Assembly: GCF_932526225.1 (NCBI RefSeq)
Contig: NC_064039.1
Coordinates: forward strand, 15,742,639 to 15,802,638
DNA from: Nematostella vectensis
Lineage: Eukaryota; Cnidaria; Anthozoa; Actiniaria; Edwardsiidae
Length of the DNA: 60,000 nt
Direction: 5' to 3'
Shown here: positions 11,506 through 22,544 of the stretch, in pieces
Layout: each line of letters starts with the position of its first letter
Position numbering within the stretch: the first letter of the stretch is position 1
Made by a program: the position numbers and the translations under genes
The notes under the pieces: model-generated
Databases searched by the model: none
What the model saw: the letters and a program-made list of their open reading frames with translations, nothing else
What the model was told of the DNA's origin: nothing

Positions 11506-12079
11506 TTAGCTTTTGTAACGATCTAAAAGAGAGCTGATCATTAGTGTCTTGAAACTGGAGCGAGATTCAGATTTATAATCATCCTGAATATCGTTCCAGA
11601 TTTTTACACCAAGAAAGCGAATATTAAATTTGCCATAGTTTGTGCGTATCTTAGGCAGGTAATAAGTCTTCCTACTAGCAAGTCTTGTATTATATTGATG
11701 TATCCTGTTAATATTTGTGAAAAATGATTTGAAGACAGATGGCAAATGATCTGAGTGGAAGTCATACATAAACAGTGCATTGTTAAGATAGATTATGTCA
11801 TGAAGTTTGAGGAGACTAAGTTGGTAGAATAATGGATTTGAAGGGGTCCTAAAATCAGAAAAAGTTAATATTCTAATTGCCCTTTTCTGAAGTATAAAAA
11901 GGGGCTTAAGAGTAGTTGCATAGGTGTTGCCCCAGGTCACAACTGAGTAAGTTAGAAATGGAAATAATAATGTATAGTAAAGCATTTTTAGGACTGAAAT
12001 ATTTACATAATGTCTTATTTTTGAGAGAACACCAATGCAACGTTTAATCTTTTTAGCTATATGAAGTATCTGATATTTC
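11506..12079 (-). pseudogene. LINE ORF2 C-terminus, truncated
   Basis: About 190 residues matching the C-terminal end of the RT protein at 44113-46398 almost residue for residue (for example Pro for Ser in FRTPSNPLF). This is the region downstream of the RT catalytic core, with no FADD motif, so the copy cannot be active alone. Confidence 0.88.
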
Positions 12080-12284
12080 CTGTTTGTCAAGTATAGCCTC
12101 TTGGTCTCTTAACTTATCGGTGATTGTAGATATACGTGAGTTCAGGACGTTATTTTCGACTCTTAATGCCTCGTTCTCTCTTTCGAGCGTTGTGACTTTC
12201 TTCTTGATCAGTTCAAACTGATTGTTGAAAAAAATCCATAGATTTTTCGAGCGAATTAACCCTCTCGAGTAGAGTCTCATCCAT
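12080..12284 (-). pseudogene. LINE ORF1 N-terminal coiled coil, frameshifted
   Basis: ATG at 12284 starts MDETLLERVNSLEKSMDFF. A one-base slip in a T-run then moves the frame to FELIKKKVTTLERENEALR. Heptads of Leu/Val/Ile suit a coiled coil, as in the ORF1 protein of many LINEs. It ends at the deletion junction with ORF2. Confidence 0.65.
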
Positions 12285-12412
12285 CGCCCTTGCTTCAATG
12301 ACACAGACGTAAATAAACACTTAAATAAACACGTAAATTTAAACAGGATTTAGCCGTTTTTGGGGAGCCGAAAAAATGGCTGCCATCTTGTCCCCGAACC
12401 GAACGTTCTGAC

Positions 12413-13252
12413 ACCAGTAGGCAAAAAGTAGGCAAAAATAAATGGAATGAAACTAAAACGATAGAGCGAAAGGCAACATGAGAACGAATACATGATGCAA
12501 GGCATGGACTTATAAGGATTTATTAACAAATTAAATAATAAATTTTAAGTGATAACAAACATAGTCAAATACCGAGAAAAGGTAACCTAAACCAAAGGCT
12601 AGTTTTGTAAACAAAATACTTACAACCGGTAAATCAAACTGAACACAACTGGCATGACAGGCCCGTACGGACAGCACTCTAAGCTTGTAGCTTATCTCTG
12701 CTCACTGTCTTCCCTGAGCAACTGCATTTCTCGCTCCCGCATCACGCCTCGCAAGCAATGCGTCTCCTTTGCTCGACAGTACTAAAAAAACTATCAGACA
12801 CTGTTAAAAACAACCGCTTTTTATACTCGCTTGGGGACGCGCATTTTTCTAGGGGCGCTCACATTAACTACCGCTCAAATTACTTAGCGTTCATTGTCCT
12901 GTCAAATTTAGAAATTAATCTTCCTGGGAAATGGTAAAGGACCCTAAACTTAAGTCAATTATCACTATCAAGCTATTGATACTAATCTAAAGGAATTTGT
13001 AAACACGTTCGTTAAATTAATGCTCTTTATGTACTTACTAACAGGACAAGCAAACATCTTGAAGAAAACAGGATATGATTAATTTGAGCACATTGAAAGT
13101 AAATTCCTTAACCTGTACGGATCGAATTAGAATCACATTTGAGAAACAATCTGTTAAATACGTAAAACAATTATAATCACAATCCAAAAATCGCTTACTT
13201 AAAATCTTTGCAAAATCTAAAATAACCCAAAATCCCACCCGGTCACAATTAT
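12413..13252. other. intergenic, no gene recognised
   Basis: AT-rich with no supportable ORF, RNA gene or repeat. Confidence 0.4.
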
Positions 13253-13465
13253 ACAGTCAAAGCTCTCTGAGCGACCGCTCTCATAAGCGACCAGCTCCTA
13301 TAACGAATACGATCACGAATCACCGATTGAATTGTCACACAAACTCTGTAATTCTAAGCTCTCGTAAGCGACCAACTTATCGGTGCGACCAGCTCCGTTA
13401 ACGACCACAATTTCAAACCACCAACTGAGATTTCCTTTTATTTTTAAGCTCTTGTAAGCGACCAC
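13253..13465. mobile_element. possible pogo/Tigger-like transposon end
   Basis: It begins TACAGTCAAAGCTCTC, then has three spaced copies of a motif like AGCTCTCGTAAGCGACCA (near 13260, 13355 and 13447). A TA followed by CAGT and repeated AAGCGACC blocks is typical of pogo/Tigger-type termini. I found no matching opposite end, so this may be a solo end or a decayed copy. Confidence 0.4.
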
Positions 13466-13861
13466 AATGATTTTTGGCTTTACAACATCAGTCAACACCT
13501 GATAAACATCATATCCAATGCATGCTGAAATCACATATGAAGCCTAGTAGGCAACCAGGAGGCAACCATTAAATAATTTCATAATTACAATTTTCTTAAC
13601 TTCAATTTCAAGCATGGGATTGACATTTCTTTGTCTCCAGAAAATGTATAAATGCAAGGAATCTCTAGTCCATTGCCAGCTCCACGATTATCATTTTTCC
13701 AGTTACAATAGCCATCCACTTGTTTGTTTCACGCTTTAGAAATCAGTTAACAAAAGACAACATGCGATTGTCGTAGACGCAGAAGATATTCTCATGACGA
13801 AAAGCTCAAGTTGTCGATATAAACAAGCATAACGAGCTACTTTGCGTAGAACTAATTATTA

Positions 13862-14645
13862 TTAAATAAAACAACTCTCATGATTAGACAAAAACCTAGT
13901 CGGTAAAGTCTGAAGAAAGATTTTGCTGTGTGAATGTACTCCTGAAAAAGGACAGACCACCAACCTGAGGCTCTGATGCAGAGGATGTGGTTCCTTGGAG
14001 TGGGCATGTAGAAGACCATCTGGGGAAGCTTTGATTATCCAAGGTTGGCTTGACAGTATCTGCAGCATAAGTGGGAACCATGGTTGTGTTGGCCAGACCA
14101 GTACAACTGTTATTCCCTTTACTTTGTCTTGTGTGATCTTCTGTAAAGATTTTGGTATTAAGCTGAGAGGTGGGAATGCATAGAAGTTAAATTGGCTCCA
14201 CTTTATGGAGAAAGCATCTACATATGTGCATCGTGGGTCTGGTTTCCATGAGCAACAAGTATTCATAATTGAGCCTACTTGCAAACAAATCAATATCTAG
14301 CTCAGGGAATGTCTGCAAGATAGTTTTTTAGTATAAACTATTTAATTCCCACTTATTTTTGTCTGAAAGATGTCTTGTTTTCTCATCTGCTGTGGCTTTA
14401 GAGCCTGCTATATGGACTGCTGATAGCCAGATAGATAAAAAAATACACCAGGACCACATTTCTTTAGCTAAGTCATTAAGTTGATCAGCTTTACTACCCC
14501 CCCATATTATTAATACGCAGTAGTATTGTCTATTTGCAACTGCACATGGGTGTTGGTAGCTTTGCCACAAAATGCTTTAAGTGCAAAAAATGCTGCTTGA
14601 AGCTCTAGGAAATTGAATTGAAATTGAGGAGGGTGTACATACCCA
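13862..14645 (-). pseudogene. DIRS-like RNase H, C-terminal part
   Basis: In protein order: NFLELQAAFFALKAFCGKAT, an IDNTTA motif carrying the RNase H Asp, LNDLAKEMWSWC, WLSAVHIAGSK and, near the end, YVDAFSIKWSQFNFYAFPP and WPTQPWFPLMLQ. These blocks match the layout of DIRS-type RNase H plus its C-terminal extension. Several frames are used, so it is decayed. Confidence 0.75.
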
Positions 14646-14711
14646 AGATGTGTATTCGCGGAGCTTAGATTGCCTGTGTTGTAGGTATTCCGTATGTAGC
14701 GGAGTGAGGGG

Positions 14712-15505
14712 TTATGAGGGGATTGCGCTCTTGGTAATACGAGTATTAGATGAAAATGGATATCGCTGTTTCCGTTTCCGGTTATTGTACATCCGGGTAT
14801 TTATTAAATTGGTTGCGGTTTGGTTTACAAAATTGGCAAAATATGGCGGATGAATACAACTAATGACTATATTATTGTACGGGAATATTTTGGACGTGTT
14901 CTGTGCTAGATAATGAGGGGATTGCGCTTGTGGTTATACGAGTATTAGATAAAAATAGATATCGCTGTTTCCGTTTCCGGTTATTGTACATCCGGGTATT
15001 TGTTAAATTGGTTGCGGTTTGGTTTACAAAATTGGCAAAATATGGCGGATGAATACAACGAATGGCTATATTATTGTACAGGAATATTTTGGACGTGTTC
15101 TGTGCTAGATAATGAGGGGATTGCGCTTGTGGTTATACGAGTATTAGATAAAAATAGATATCGCTGTTTCCGTTTCCGGTTATTGTACATCCGGGTATTT
15201 GTTAAATTGGTTGCGGTTTGGTTTACAAAATTGGCAAAATATGGCGGATGAATACAACGAATGGCTATATTATTGTACAGGAATATTTTGGACGTGTTCT
15301 GTGCTAGATAATGAGGGGATTGCGCTTGTGGTTATACGAGTATTAGATAAAAATAGATATCGCTGTTTCCGTTTCCGGTTATTGTACATCCGGGTATTTG
15401 TTAAATTGGTTGCAGTTTGGTTTACAAAATTGGCAAAATATGGCGGATGAATACAACGAATGGCTATATTATTGTACAGGAATATTTTGGAAGTGTTCTG
15501 TGCTA
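14712..15505. repeat. 199-bp tandem repeat, four copies
   Basis: The spacing is exactly 199 bp between matching blocks (for example TTGGTTGCGGTTTGGTTTAC at 14810, 15009 and 15208). The inner copies are nearly identical; the outer ones, especially the first, are diverged. The array lies inside the RNase H region of the DIRS-like relic: coding similarity resumes on both sides. Confidence 0.93.
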
Positions 15506-15514
15506 GATAGGATG

Positions 15515-16230
15515 ATGGGGTGGCATACGCTGAGAGGATGGAGTGTTGGTGAGGAGCCAGGTGAGGATATTCAGGATAAAGTGGCATTTGAAGCATCGGT
15601 TTGGATAACAAAGGTTGGGTGAGGCGTAATTATTTTCTTTTTTGCATGGGAGATATATTCAATCCACCATTTGAGTTCTGCCATGGCACAAGGAGATAAT
15701 TCAATAGAGGCACTGAAATTGCCTTTGCGATTACTAGTGCCTCTGTGTTATCCTTTTCAAGTGATATGTAATGTAGTGGCCCATATTGGTCACCTGGAAA
15801 ATTTGATACAATGATGCCTATAACCTCTGCAAAATATTATAGATTTCTTGTTTGCTAGTAAGGAGCTACATGCATTTATCAACTTCAGGACTTTTTTCTC
15901 AGTTGAAGTGACAGTCATATTGACCGAATCCAGTACAAAGCCCAATAATGTATTTTTTTGAGTAGGTGTTATCACCGATTTTGGTTTGTGAAGGTAGAAG
16001 CCCAATTTCGTAAAGAGTTTGGCTGTAGCATAAATATTGTTATAACACCCTCTAATCGTGTCTCCTTGAATGTAGGAGTCATCAATGTAACCCAAGCTTA
16101 TTTAACCCTGATTATGCAATGTTGCATATGCAGGTTTTAGCAGTTTTACGAAAATGCGGGGTGCACAGCTTAACCCATTTGCCATGGATGTATATTGAAA
16201 TAGTTTGTCGTGGAAATTCCTTTCCCGTGC
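15515..16230 (-). pseudogene. DIRS-like RT core and start of RNase H
   Basis: From high to low coordinates: FHDKLFQYTSMANGLSCAPR, then the RT active site GYIDDSYIQGDT, then LGFVLDSVNMTVT, LSPCAMAELKWWIEYI and the RNase H start FVIQTDASNA. The Asp pair of YIDD is intact, but the frame is broken in several places. It joins across the 199-bp array to the RNase H tail at 14645. Confidence 0.8.
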
Positions 16231-16620
16231 AATCAATTTCCTTCGATACCTTTTTGCGTTTGCGTTTACTAGCACTTCATGCTACGTACAATCAATACAA
16301 CTCTCAACGATCAACGTTTTACAATCAATTTAATCAAAGCGATCAACGTGCTCCCTATTTATACCCCAGTTTTACACCCTTACAAACAATGGACAATACA
16401 GCGCTTTCTTTCATCTGCCCACAACCGGATATTTACTTAATAGCTTACATTCCTTTCTTACTACGATTCATCGTGCTATTCACGTTCACAAGATTAAATC
16501 ACTTCTTAATTTCCTGATAAGATAGGACAATAACACCTACCGTAATTTCCTTCACGCTATCTTGCGTCACGTAAAACTAATAAACTCTTAATCCCCGACA
16601 TAGTTGTCCATCCAATAAAA
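16231..16620. mobile_element. unidentified insert within DIRS-like RT
   Basis: RT similarity stops at about 16620 on one side and resumes at about 16230 on the other. The ~390 bp between shows no RT similarity. It is AT-rich with CAATCAA-type motifs. I see no terminal repeats that would name it. Confidence 0.4.
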
Positions 16621-17430
16621 ACTCAAGATACTTTTGATGTCATTAAAGATGCCATAAAACATACCTTTTTCATCATTTTTATTGCTGTCTCAAGAGTATC
16701 CATTTTGAAATGATGGTAAGTGAGGAATTTATTAAATTCCTTCAGATTCAATTTCATCCGGTAACTACTGTCTGGTTTAGGGCACAGAGAAATTGGAGAG
16801 AGAAATTCTGTGGATAGTGATGGTATGGGTGGTATCTGCATCCTTCGAAACTTTGGCGTGAACTCGTTGGGAACGTATTGTTCTGTGGTGCTGGCCTTAC
16901 TCTTGGCCAAATTATTTGCATCAGAAATATCTTTCGTATGTTTGGACAGGTCGCCAAAAAGAACTCTGATGTCACAGGAATTGTAGTCGAGCTGCACAAC
17001 GCTGCATATTTTCGCAATACATGAGATTTCAAGCCTTTCGCCTTGATAAATTTTGGAAGCAATGCATCACGAGTGTCATGGCGTCGGAAAGTGTGAGGAC
17101 TATATCCTTCGTGGCTTCGTTTTGGATTTCCACCACCATTGTCGTCGCTTTTATCATCGCAGCCAGAGACGCAGCTAAAGCCTTTTGCGACTTTTGAGAT
17201 TTTGCGTCGCTTGTTCGGGCCTGTGCGGATATTTGGTTCCAGATCAGTTGGTTTACTTGCGGAGTTCTCAGCTCAACATTGCTGGGGCTTGGGTATTTCT
17301 CTACGCGTGACTAAACTTTGCAAGCTCCTTGTCTGCCTCTGATCCCTCTATTTCTACTATGTCCATTTGTTGGACCACTATGTTTTTGTTTTTTGGAACC
17401 CACTTTCGGAGATGACCCGTCGCTAGCACT
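16621..17430 (-). pseudogene. DIRS-like gag end fused to RT start
   Basis: Gag-like sequence (QLIWNQISAQARTSDAKSQK, later LFGDLSKHTKDISDANNLAK) runs without the usual intervening region into the RT start (CPKPDSSYRMKLNLKEFNKF, then KMDTLETAIKMMKK). At least two frameshifts are present. An internal deletion between gag and RT is inferred. Confidence 0.6.
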
Positions 17431-17544
17431 TCCAGAAACTGAGGATGAAGCCTTTCCCGTTATTGTTTTCTGTGCTATTGACGGCTTTGGTGTGACTCAT
17501 CGGGCATGTGAACAAGTGTCAGTTTGCGAAGAAGAACGTGATGG

Positions 17545-17901
17545 TCAACCTTTATTAAAATCCGCAAAAAAGAGACTTATACTACAACTACCATTGTCCA
17601 AGGCCTCTAGGGCTAGGTGAATAATATAGGCGATTGCGTGTTGGGTTGATTTCCCTGCAGCAGAAAACTGTTTGCAATCGAGTTCCCTGTATACCCTTGG
17701 GAGTGACCTTAGCGTTAATCCCTCCATGACTTTTGCGATCTTGTTAGTCAGCGAGATCGGCCAGATATCCTCATCAACCCTTTTGGGCGGCATCTGCTTT
17801 GGCAGGGGGGTCGCCACCGCGGGCTTCATGGGTGAGGGGAGTATACCTTGTCTCAAGGAGATATTATACATGTGCGCAACCAGCGGTGCGAGTTCAAACA
17901 C
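17545..17901 (-). pseudogene. LINE RT middle segment, out of frame
   Basis: Continues the RT domain after the frameshift: PAVATPLPKQMPPKRVDED, WPISLTNKIAKVMEG (RP changed to WP), QFSAAGKSTQHAIAYI and FFADFNKG. The following FD motif and all downstream RT motifs are absent. Confidence 0.82.
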
Positions 17902-19558
17902 AAACTTTCAACACTATGTTTGGAATGCCGTCGGGGCCTGGGGCTCTCTTGATTTTGGTGCTCCGCAGTGCAACATAAGCTTCGCGATCAGTCTTATAAA
18001 GCTCGTGTGGTATTGACTGACAATCAACGTAAACATCGGACACGTCAGAGGGGGAGAGTGGACAGAAGCCCGCAGTTAGACCAATAAAGAAGTCGTTTAT
18101 ATTCTCACATAGCTGTGCGACAGTGGTAACATTGTAAGCATCAAGTAATTGCGAGTACCATCGACTCTCTTTTTTGGACACGCCCGCAAGGGACTTGATC
18201 TCTTTCCACCACCTCCCGACACATGTCTCCTTTAGATTTTTCACTTTGTTGTTGTAGAAAGCCCGCTTGGAGTTCTTGACCGTAAGAAGGACCTTGTTGC
18301 GGACTGACTTGAACAGGGGAGAGTCTTTCCCATACATCGCCAAGAATTTTTGTCGCTTGGCAATCAGTGCCTTGATTTTACTGGTCATCCAGGCTTTATC
18401 AGAGCTGTGTGCACGACAGAACACAACTGGAAAGAAACAATCAACAGCACCATACAAGGTTCTGTGAAAATACTCAAAGTTTTCACTGCACGAGTCAAGT
18501 GAGTAAATATGATCCCATTTGAACCTTGTTAACCATCCACCGAAGTCCCGGATGCAACTGTCCCTAGTATCACGCCGTGACAGGGCAACTTTCTTTGATG
18601 GCGAAGATGGAATTACAGGTGTAACGAGAACAGAGTAGTGATCACTGGACCCAATGTTTGGTATCTGTGTCGGGGATGAAAATAACTTCGATGAGTTTGT
18701 CAAGCACCAATCCAGTACACCGGAGTCTCTTGTAAGTACCTTGGTGATCTGTGTAAGGCCGCATGATCGCTTGAATACGACAGGTGAAATGTTCGTTGCA
18801 TTTGGGTTAAAATCGCCAGCAGCACACACAAGACACTCGGGGTGACTGGCCGAGTACGCGTCCACAGTCACCTGTACATGGTTGTAAAGGTCATTGTTGT
18901 CCGCACCAGTGGCATGGGGAGGATGATAAATTGCACCCACCAATACGACCGAGACCGACCTGGGCAGTCGGCGGGGCCTCGGCTGTAACCACAAACATTC
19001 AGATAATATCGAAGGATCCTTAAACTGTGGAAGTGGCTTGCACGGTATTGAAGAGTTAACAAACACAGCAAGGCCACCTTCTCGTGAATAGGAGCGGTCC
19101 TTTCGGGGTACGATGTAGTCATTGATATTGATAGCCGAGTCAGGTATGTTACTAGTGAGCCACGATTCAGTTACGCAGACAACTCTATCAGCTCTATTTT
19201 GCCGAGCGACGCATTCGAGTTCATCAACTTTATTAGCCAAGGAGCGCACATTCGAGATAATCAAGGATGGAATGGACGCTCTATGTCTTAACGGGATGTG
19301 GGTATCAGGCGCTGGAGAGATGTTAACATCGTTATGCAAATTTGATGGTTCATTCGCGTTAGTTGGATTTGAATTTGAAGGAGCAATGTTGGCACTCTTG
19401 CATCTGTCCCTAACCTTTTTGCTGGCACGTTTACCCCTGTACTTGAAGATACCATTCTCTTTTAGGGTCTTGAAAAATGAGCGGTCCGTCCAAGCCGGTC
19501 TAAGTTTGAAAAGACAGTTCCTTGAATAATTTACTGGACGCGCTTGGCGGTTATGCAA
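17894..19558 (-). pseudogene. LINE ORF2: APE endonuclease plus RT start
   Basis: 554 codons are open. Residues ~90-310 form an APE-type endonuclease: IISNVRSLANKVDEL, VVCVTESWL (Glu), GDFNPN (Asp-Phe-Asn) and SDHYSV (Ser-Asp-His). After a linker, the RT entry motif APGPDGIPNIVLK appears near residue 540. The frame then ends at a TGA caused by a one-base shift; the next frame continues the RT at 17901-17545. The element would cut its target with the endonuclease and prime cDNA synthesis there. Confidence 0.85.
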
Positions 19559-19605
19559 ATCAAGATGGCGATTCGAATTTCCAGCTATTTCATTCCTGTA
19601 GAGGA

Positions 19606-19941
19606 CTAGGCGAGAAACAAGGTCAGGACCAGGGTTTTTAAGACATCAAGGAATACAGTGATACAGTCAAGAGGAGGATCGTGTCCAGGGATAACAAGCG
19701 ATGTACTACCATGTTTTCCCAACTTGATCGCTGGCAGTCTTGTCCTATAAAAGCTCACGCCGGCAAGACAAAGCTTAACACGGAGCTTGGTAGCAGGTAT
19801 TCCCAGGATCTTGTTTGGAGACCATAGAGACTGATCCACACCGCCAGGAGATGATAATCTGATAACATTAAGTGCACTAAGCCCGTAATAGAGGGCAAAG
19901 TATCCAAAAAGGGCGAGAGCGAAAACTCTCGTGGCCGCCAT
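19606..19941 (-). pseudogene. LINE N-terminal segment with NPGP site
   Basis: ATGGCGGCC at 19941 opens a frame for about 110 residues to a stop at 19606. At 19636-19625 the codons for NPGP lie in frame with the endonuclease ORF, preceded by DVL in the other frame. One base missing in the A-run would explain the switch. A D-V-E-x-N-P-G-P-like motif is the hallmark of 2A-type ribosome-skipping sites known in some APE-type LINEs. Function here is inferred and broken. Confidence 0.45.
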
Positions 19942-19969
19942 AACCGGCGCCTGTGCAATTATTGAAGCC

Positions 19970-20490
19970 TGTCCTAACTTCTCATCGCGCATGTGCTGCA
20001 TCAGATTTAACAGGCAATTGTCCTCTCGCTTGTTCAAAATTTCCCTTTAAGTAAGAATACTTAAAAACGCTATGAAAGGCCTCAACAAACATGTTTGTAT
20101 TGATGCCAAGGCCTTTGCGGAAACAGTAAGCCCAGATTTCCTTCCTTTGGATCCCAGTGACGGCTGAAATACTCATAGAATTTCTTAGTTTTAGAGGACA
20201 TGGTTAGGTAATGTAACAGTCTTGGCAAAAGATCCACAAGCTCTTTTTGTCAGTCTCTTGCAGTACTATTCGCAGCGTCTCTGCTTCGTATGAAGTCCCC
20301 AATTCTGCTACCGAGCTCCTTATTCCTCGCTCGATAAATGTGCCAAGTACAAGCAAGCTTGGTTTTTTTGCCTCTCCAGACAGTGTAGAACTGTGGTGCA
20401 AGATCACTCGTCAGCCACTTACTAGTAATATTTCCGTAATTCTCCTTGATTTCTTTGAAAAGATTGGCATGGATGTCAAGTCACTTCATA
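19970..20490 (-). pseudogene. Mutator-like (MULE) transposase relic
   Basis: Read from 20490 down: NYGNITSKWLTSDLAPQFYT (second catalytic Asp region), CTWHIYRA (the CxWH motif of MULE transposases), LLHYLTMSSKTKKFYEYFSR, and INTNMFVEAFHSVFKYSYLK followed by NKREDNCLLNLMQHM. These are in at least three frames, so the copy is broken by frameshifts. It abuts the 5' end of the LINE at about 19960. Confidence 0.75.
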
Positions 20491-21238
20491 GAACCGGCTT
20501 TTGGACACTGCCGCAATCCCAAGGTACTAATTTAGTGTTTTTTTGGACTTTGCAAAACCATGACCAGAAATAATAAATGCAACTGTTATTGCCAGGCTTA
20601 CGACTGTTCTGGGAGATCCCTCTATGTAAGCCGATCCATTAAAGGTTGCACTCTTGTTCTTGCGGCCATTGGATACAAAAGTCACTCGTAGGGTTCCACC
20701 AATGCAAATATCATCAATTTTGGCAGGCATTAGAAGCGCTTCAAACAAATAATTAAACATTATTGATCATTGTTTTTTCCCTTATGAACAAACAGTTTTG
20801 ACGTCGCTTGCAAAATTAAAACATTGAAATTACCATGGATTGATTTGGTCAGTCCCATTCTTATGTGTAAAAAACAATTATTTTTTTAGTTTAAATTAAA
20901 ATATTCAGATCCGCAGGCTAATAAGTGAAATAGAACGGGTGAATGTAGCTTATTACTGATTCAAGATTATGGTATTATAAAAAGAGAAAAAGCGTTGGTG
21001 TTGTATAAAATTGTGGTAAAGTCATGTATCAGCACGAGCTGACAACCATAGCATAATTCAGACAAACATCACATAATCAAAATAAAATAACATGAATGTC
21101 ATGCAAGTGCGAAAGCAAAGCGAAGCGAGAAGTATTCTCGCAACTCGTAAAAGAGTGTGAATCAAATGACGACGACAAACTTAAAAGAAATGCTGTCTAG
21201 CTCAAATCGATTACGATTCAGTTAAGTGATTTACGTAC
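20491..21238. other. upstream of MULE relic, no clear gene
   Basis: A minus-strand ORF at 20760-20527 (begins MFNYLFEALLMPAKIDD) may be part of the decayed transposon or chance; no motif is recognised. The rest is AT-rich and without features. Confidence 0.3.
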
Positions 21239-21497
21239 CGTTATACTCTGCTGCCCGACAATGAGATGTTCTGTTGATCTGCTCTACGAGATCGAGTTGC
21301 TGGGTTGAGTCCCCAACAAATAAGCGTCCAGTAACAAGTAAAGTCCCTCTCGTCCATGTCGCGCTCTTTCTCCTCAGGATCGGTGAAGTCAGACTTTTTC
21401 TCAATGGATGGCTCTTCTCTTTAACGCAGCTTTCAAATATTGATGGAGTGTTAGGTCGTCTTTCCCCGTCGAGGCCATTGAGCTTTTTCACAGCTAC
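21239..21497 (-). CDS. candidate internal exon, unknown protein
   Basis: Open for 86 codons between acceptor TTTTCCTCTAG|GTAGCT and donor AACG|GTACGT, beginning VAVKKLNGLDGERRPN. It is basic and Ser/Thr-rich (RKSATWTRGTLLVTGRLFVG) and no domain is recognised. Neighbouring exons could not be linked with confidence; RecQ-like and other exon-like pieces lie upstream on the same strand. Confidence 0.35.
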
Positions 21498-22544
21498 CTA
21501 GAGGAAAAGCTCATACTCGAACTGATGTGCCATTTGGATGTTGGGTAAAGTAATGGAAAGTAAATGGCAACAAAATTGTAAAACCATTCCAATTATCGAT
21601 AATATAACCATATCAATTATTAACAATTCAAACAAGATACTATGTTACATGTTTGTGTAGGTAAAGCTTACACTTTAAGCCAGCTACCTAGAGGAAAAGC
21701 ACTTTATTTTATTGTCTAATAAAGTTGCAAGGTAAAGAAGCTGCATGTTACCAAAATTGTTTAAAGCGAACTCATGCAACACTCCTTATTTGGTCATTCT
21801 TTCCAGCCAACTCGGGCATTAACCGCGTGAGGACTTTTCAAGAAGGTGTTTTACAGAGGGGTATATTCAAAGAGCTGTAAAAAATAGGGATTATGGGAAA
21901 TAATTTTTGGTTATAGCAATTCTTCTAGCATAGGGGATATTAGATATCGATGAATGAATCGTTTTGGGGGATATCGATTTCATTCTTTCAGATGCAACTT
22001 ACATCTGAAATTATAATTTTCGGGATAGTCTTGCATAACACGCAATTAGCATGCCAAAAGTTCCTTTAATTTCCCGCTTAAAATTTGGCTGTACATATAC
22101 GGGATAGTCTTGCATGCTATGAAAATTCTATCACTGGTTGAATTCTCTTAAACAATCCTTCAGTTTTGTATGGCAAAAAGTTCCTTTAAAATTTCCAGCT
22201 GGTTGTGCATACCACAGTAGTTTCTAGTCGTGCAATCACACATGACTATCGGCAAGTAAAATTTTGGGGTTAATTTCTTCATTACTATACTTGATGTTTC
22301 CAAGGGAACATCAAAAGCATTATATTTGAACTGTTCAGTTACTGTCGATAGCGGTTGCCATTGATTGCTATGGTGTGGCGCCAGGAACTAAAAACTTAAA
22401 TCCATTCAACAAATTTAGGAACAAGTGCTGTCGTTATTGTATTTAAAACCTTGAAATTCAATACCGAAACAAGCTCACTTATGATTCGTTTACCAATATT
22501 TTTTAAGAGAGCAAATGAGCTGATAGTTTTGGAGTGGTTATCGC
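21498..22544. other. no gene; short duplicated block
   Basis: A block with CGGGATAGTCTTGCAT and AAAAGTTCCTTTAA occurs twice (near 22021 and 22104) as an imperfect direct repeat. Nothing else is recognised. Confidence 0.4.

Larger units (their letters stand above)
11165..12412 (-). mobile_element. internally deleted LINE (ORF1 head joined to ORF2 tail)
   Basis: The 3' end is an (AAC)n/(TTG)n microsatellite tail at 11165. Sequence from there to about 12078 is nearly identical to the 3' part of the LINE at 43771-46398. At about 12078 the match stops and ORF1-like coiled-coil sequence begins, followed by a 5' region containing GACAAGATGGCAGCC. The central part of the element (most of ORF1, the endonuclease and most of RT) is missing. 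Family inference: CR1/L2-like. Confidence 0.85.
13862..17430 (-). mobile_element. DIRS-like retrotransposon relic
   Basis: Pieces of one minus-strand element lie in order: gag-like region (17430-16860), RT (16860-15790, interrupted) and RNase H with C-terminal region (15790-13862, interrupted). The RT has YIDD, and the RNase H fragments read continuously across the inserts. All pieces carry stops or frameshifts. No tyrosine recombinase was found downstream, so assignment to DIRS rests on resemblance of RT and RNase H. The right end is fused to a LINE fragment. Confidence 0.75.
17545..19960 (-). mobile_element. LINE with APE endonuclease, 3' half missing
   Basis: The order is 5' region and N-terminal ORF (19941 on), APE endonuclease, RT N-terminal half, then an abrupt end at 17545 where the sequence passes into DIRS-like gag. 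RT stops just after FFADFNKG, before the catalytic FADD. LINEs usually lose their 5' end, so loss of the 3' half implies a later deletion or rearrangement (inference). CR1/L2-type assignment is likely but not proven. Confidence 0.8.

Noticed and set aside
18267-19529. Plus-strand ORFs across the LINE
   Set aside because: They are antisense shadows of the endonuclease-RT frame on the minus strand.
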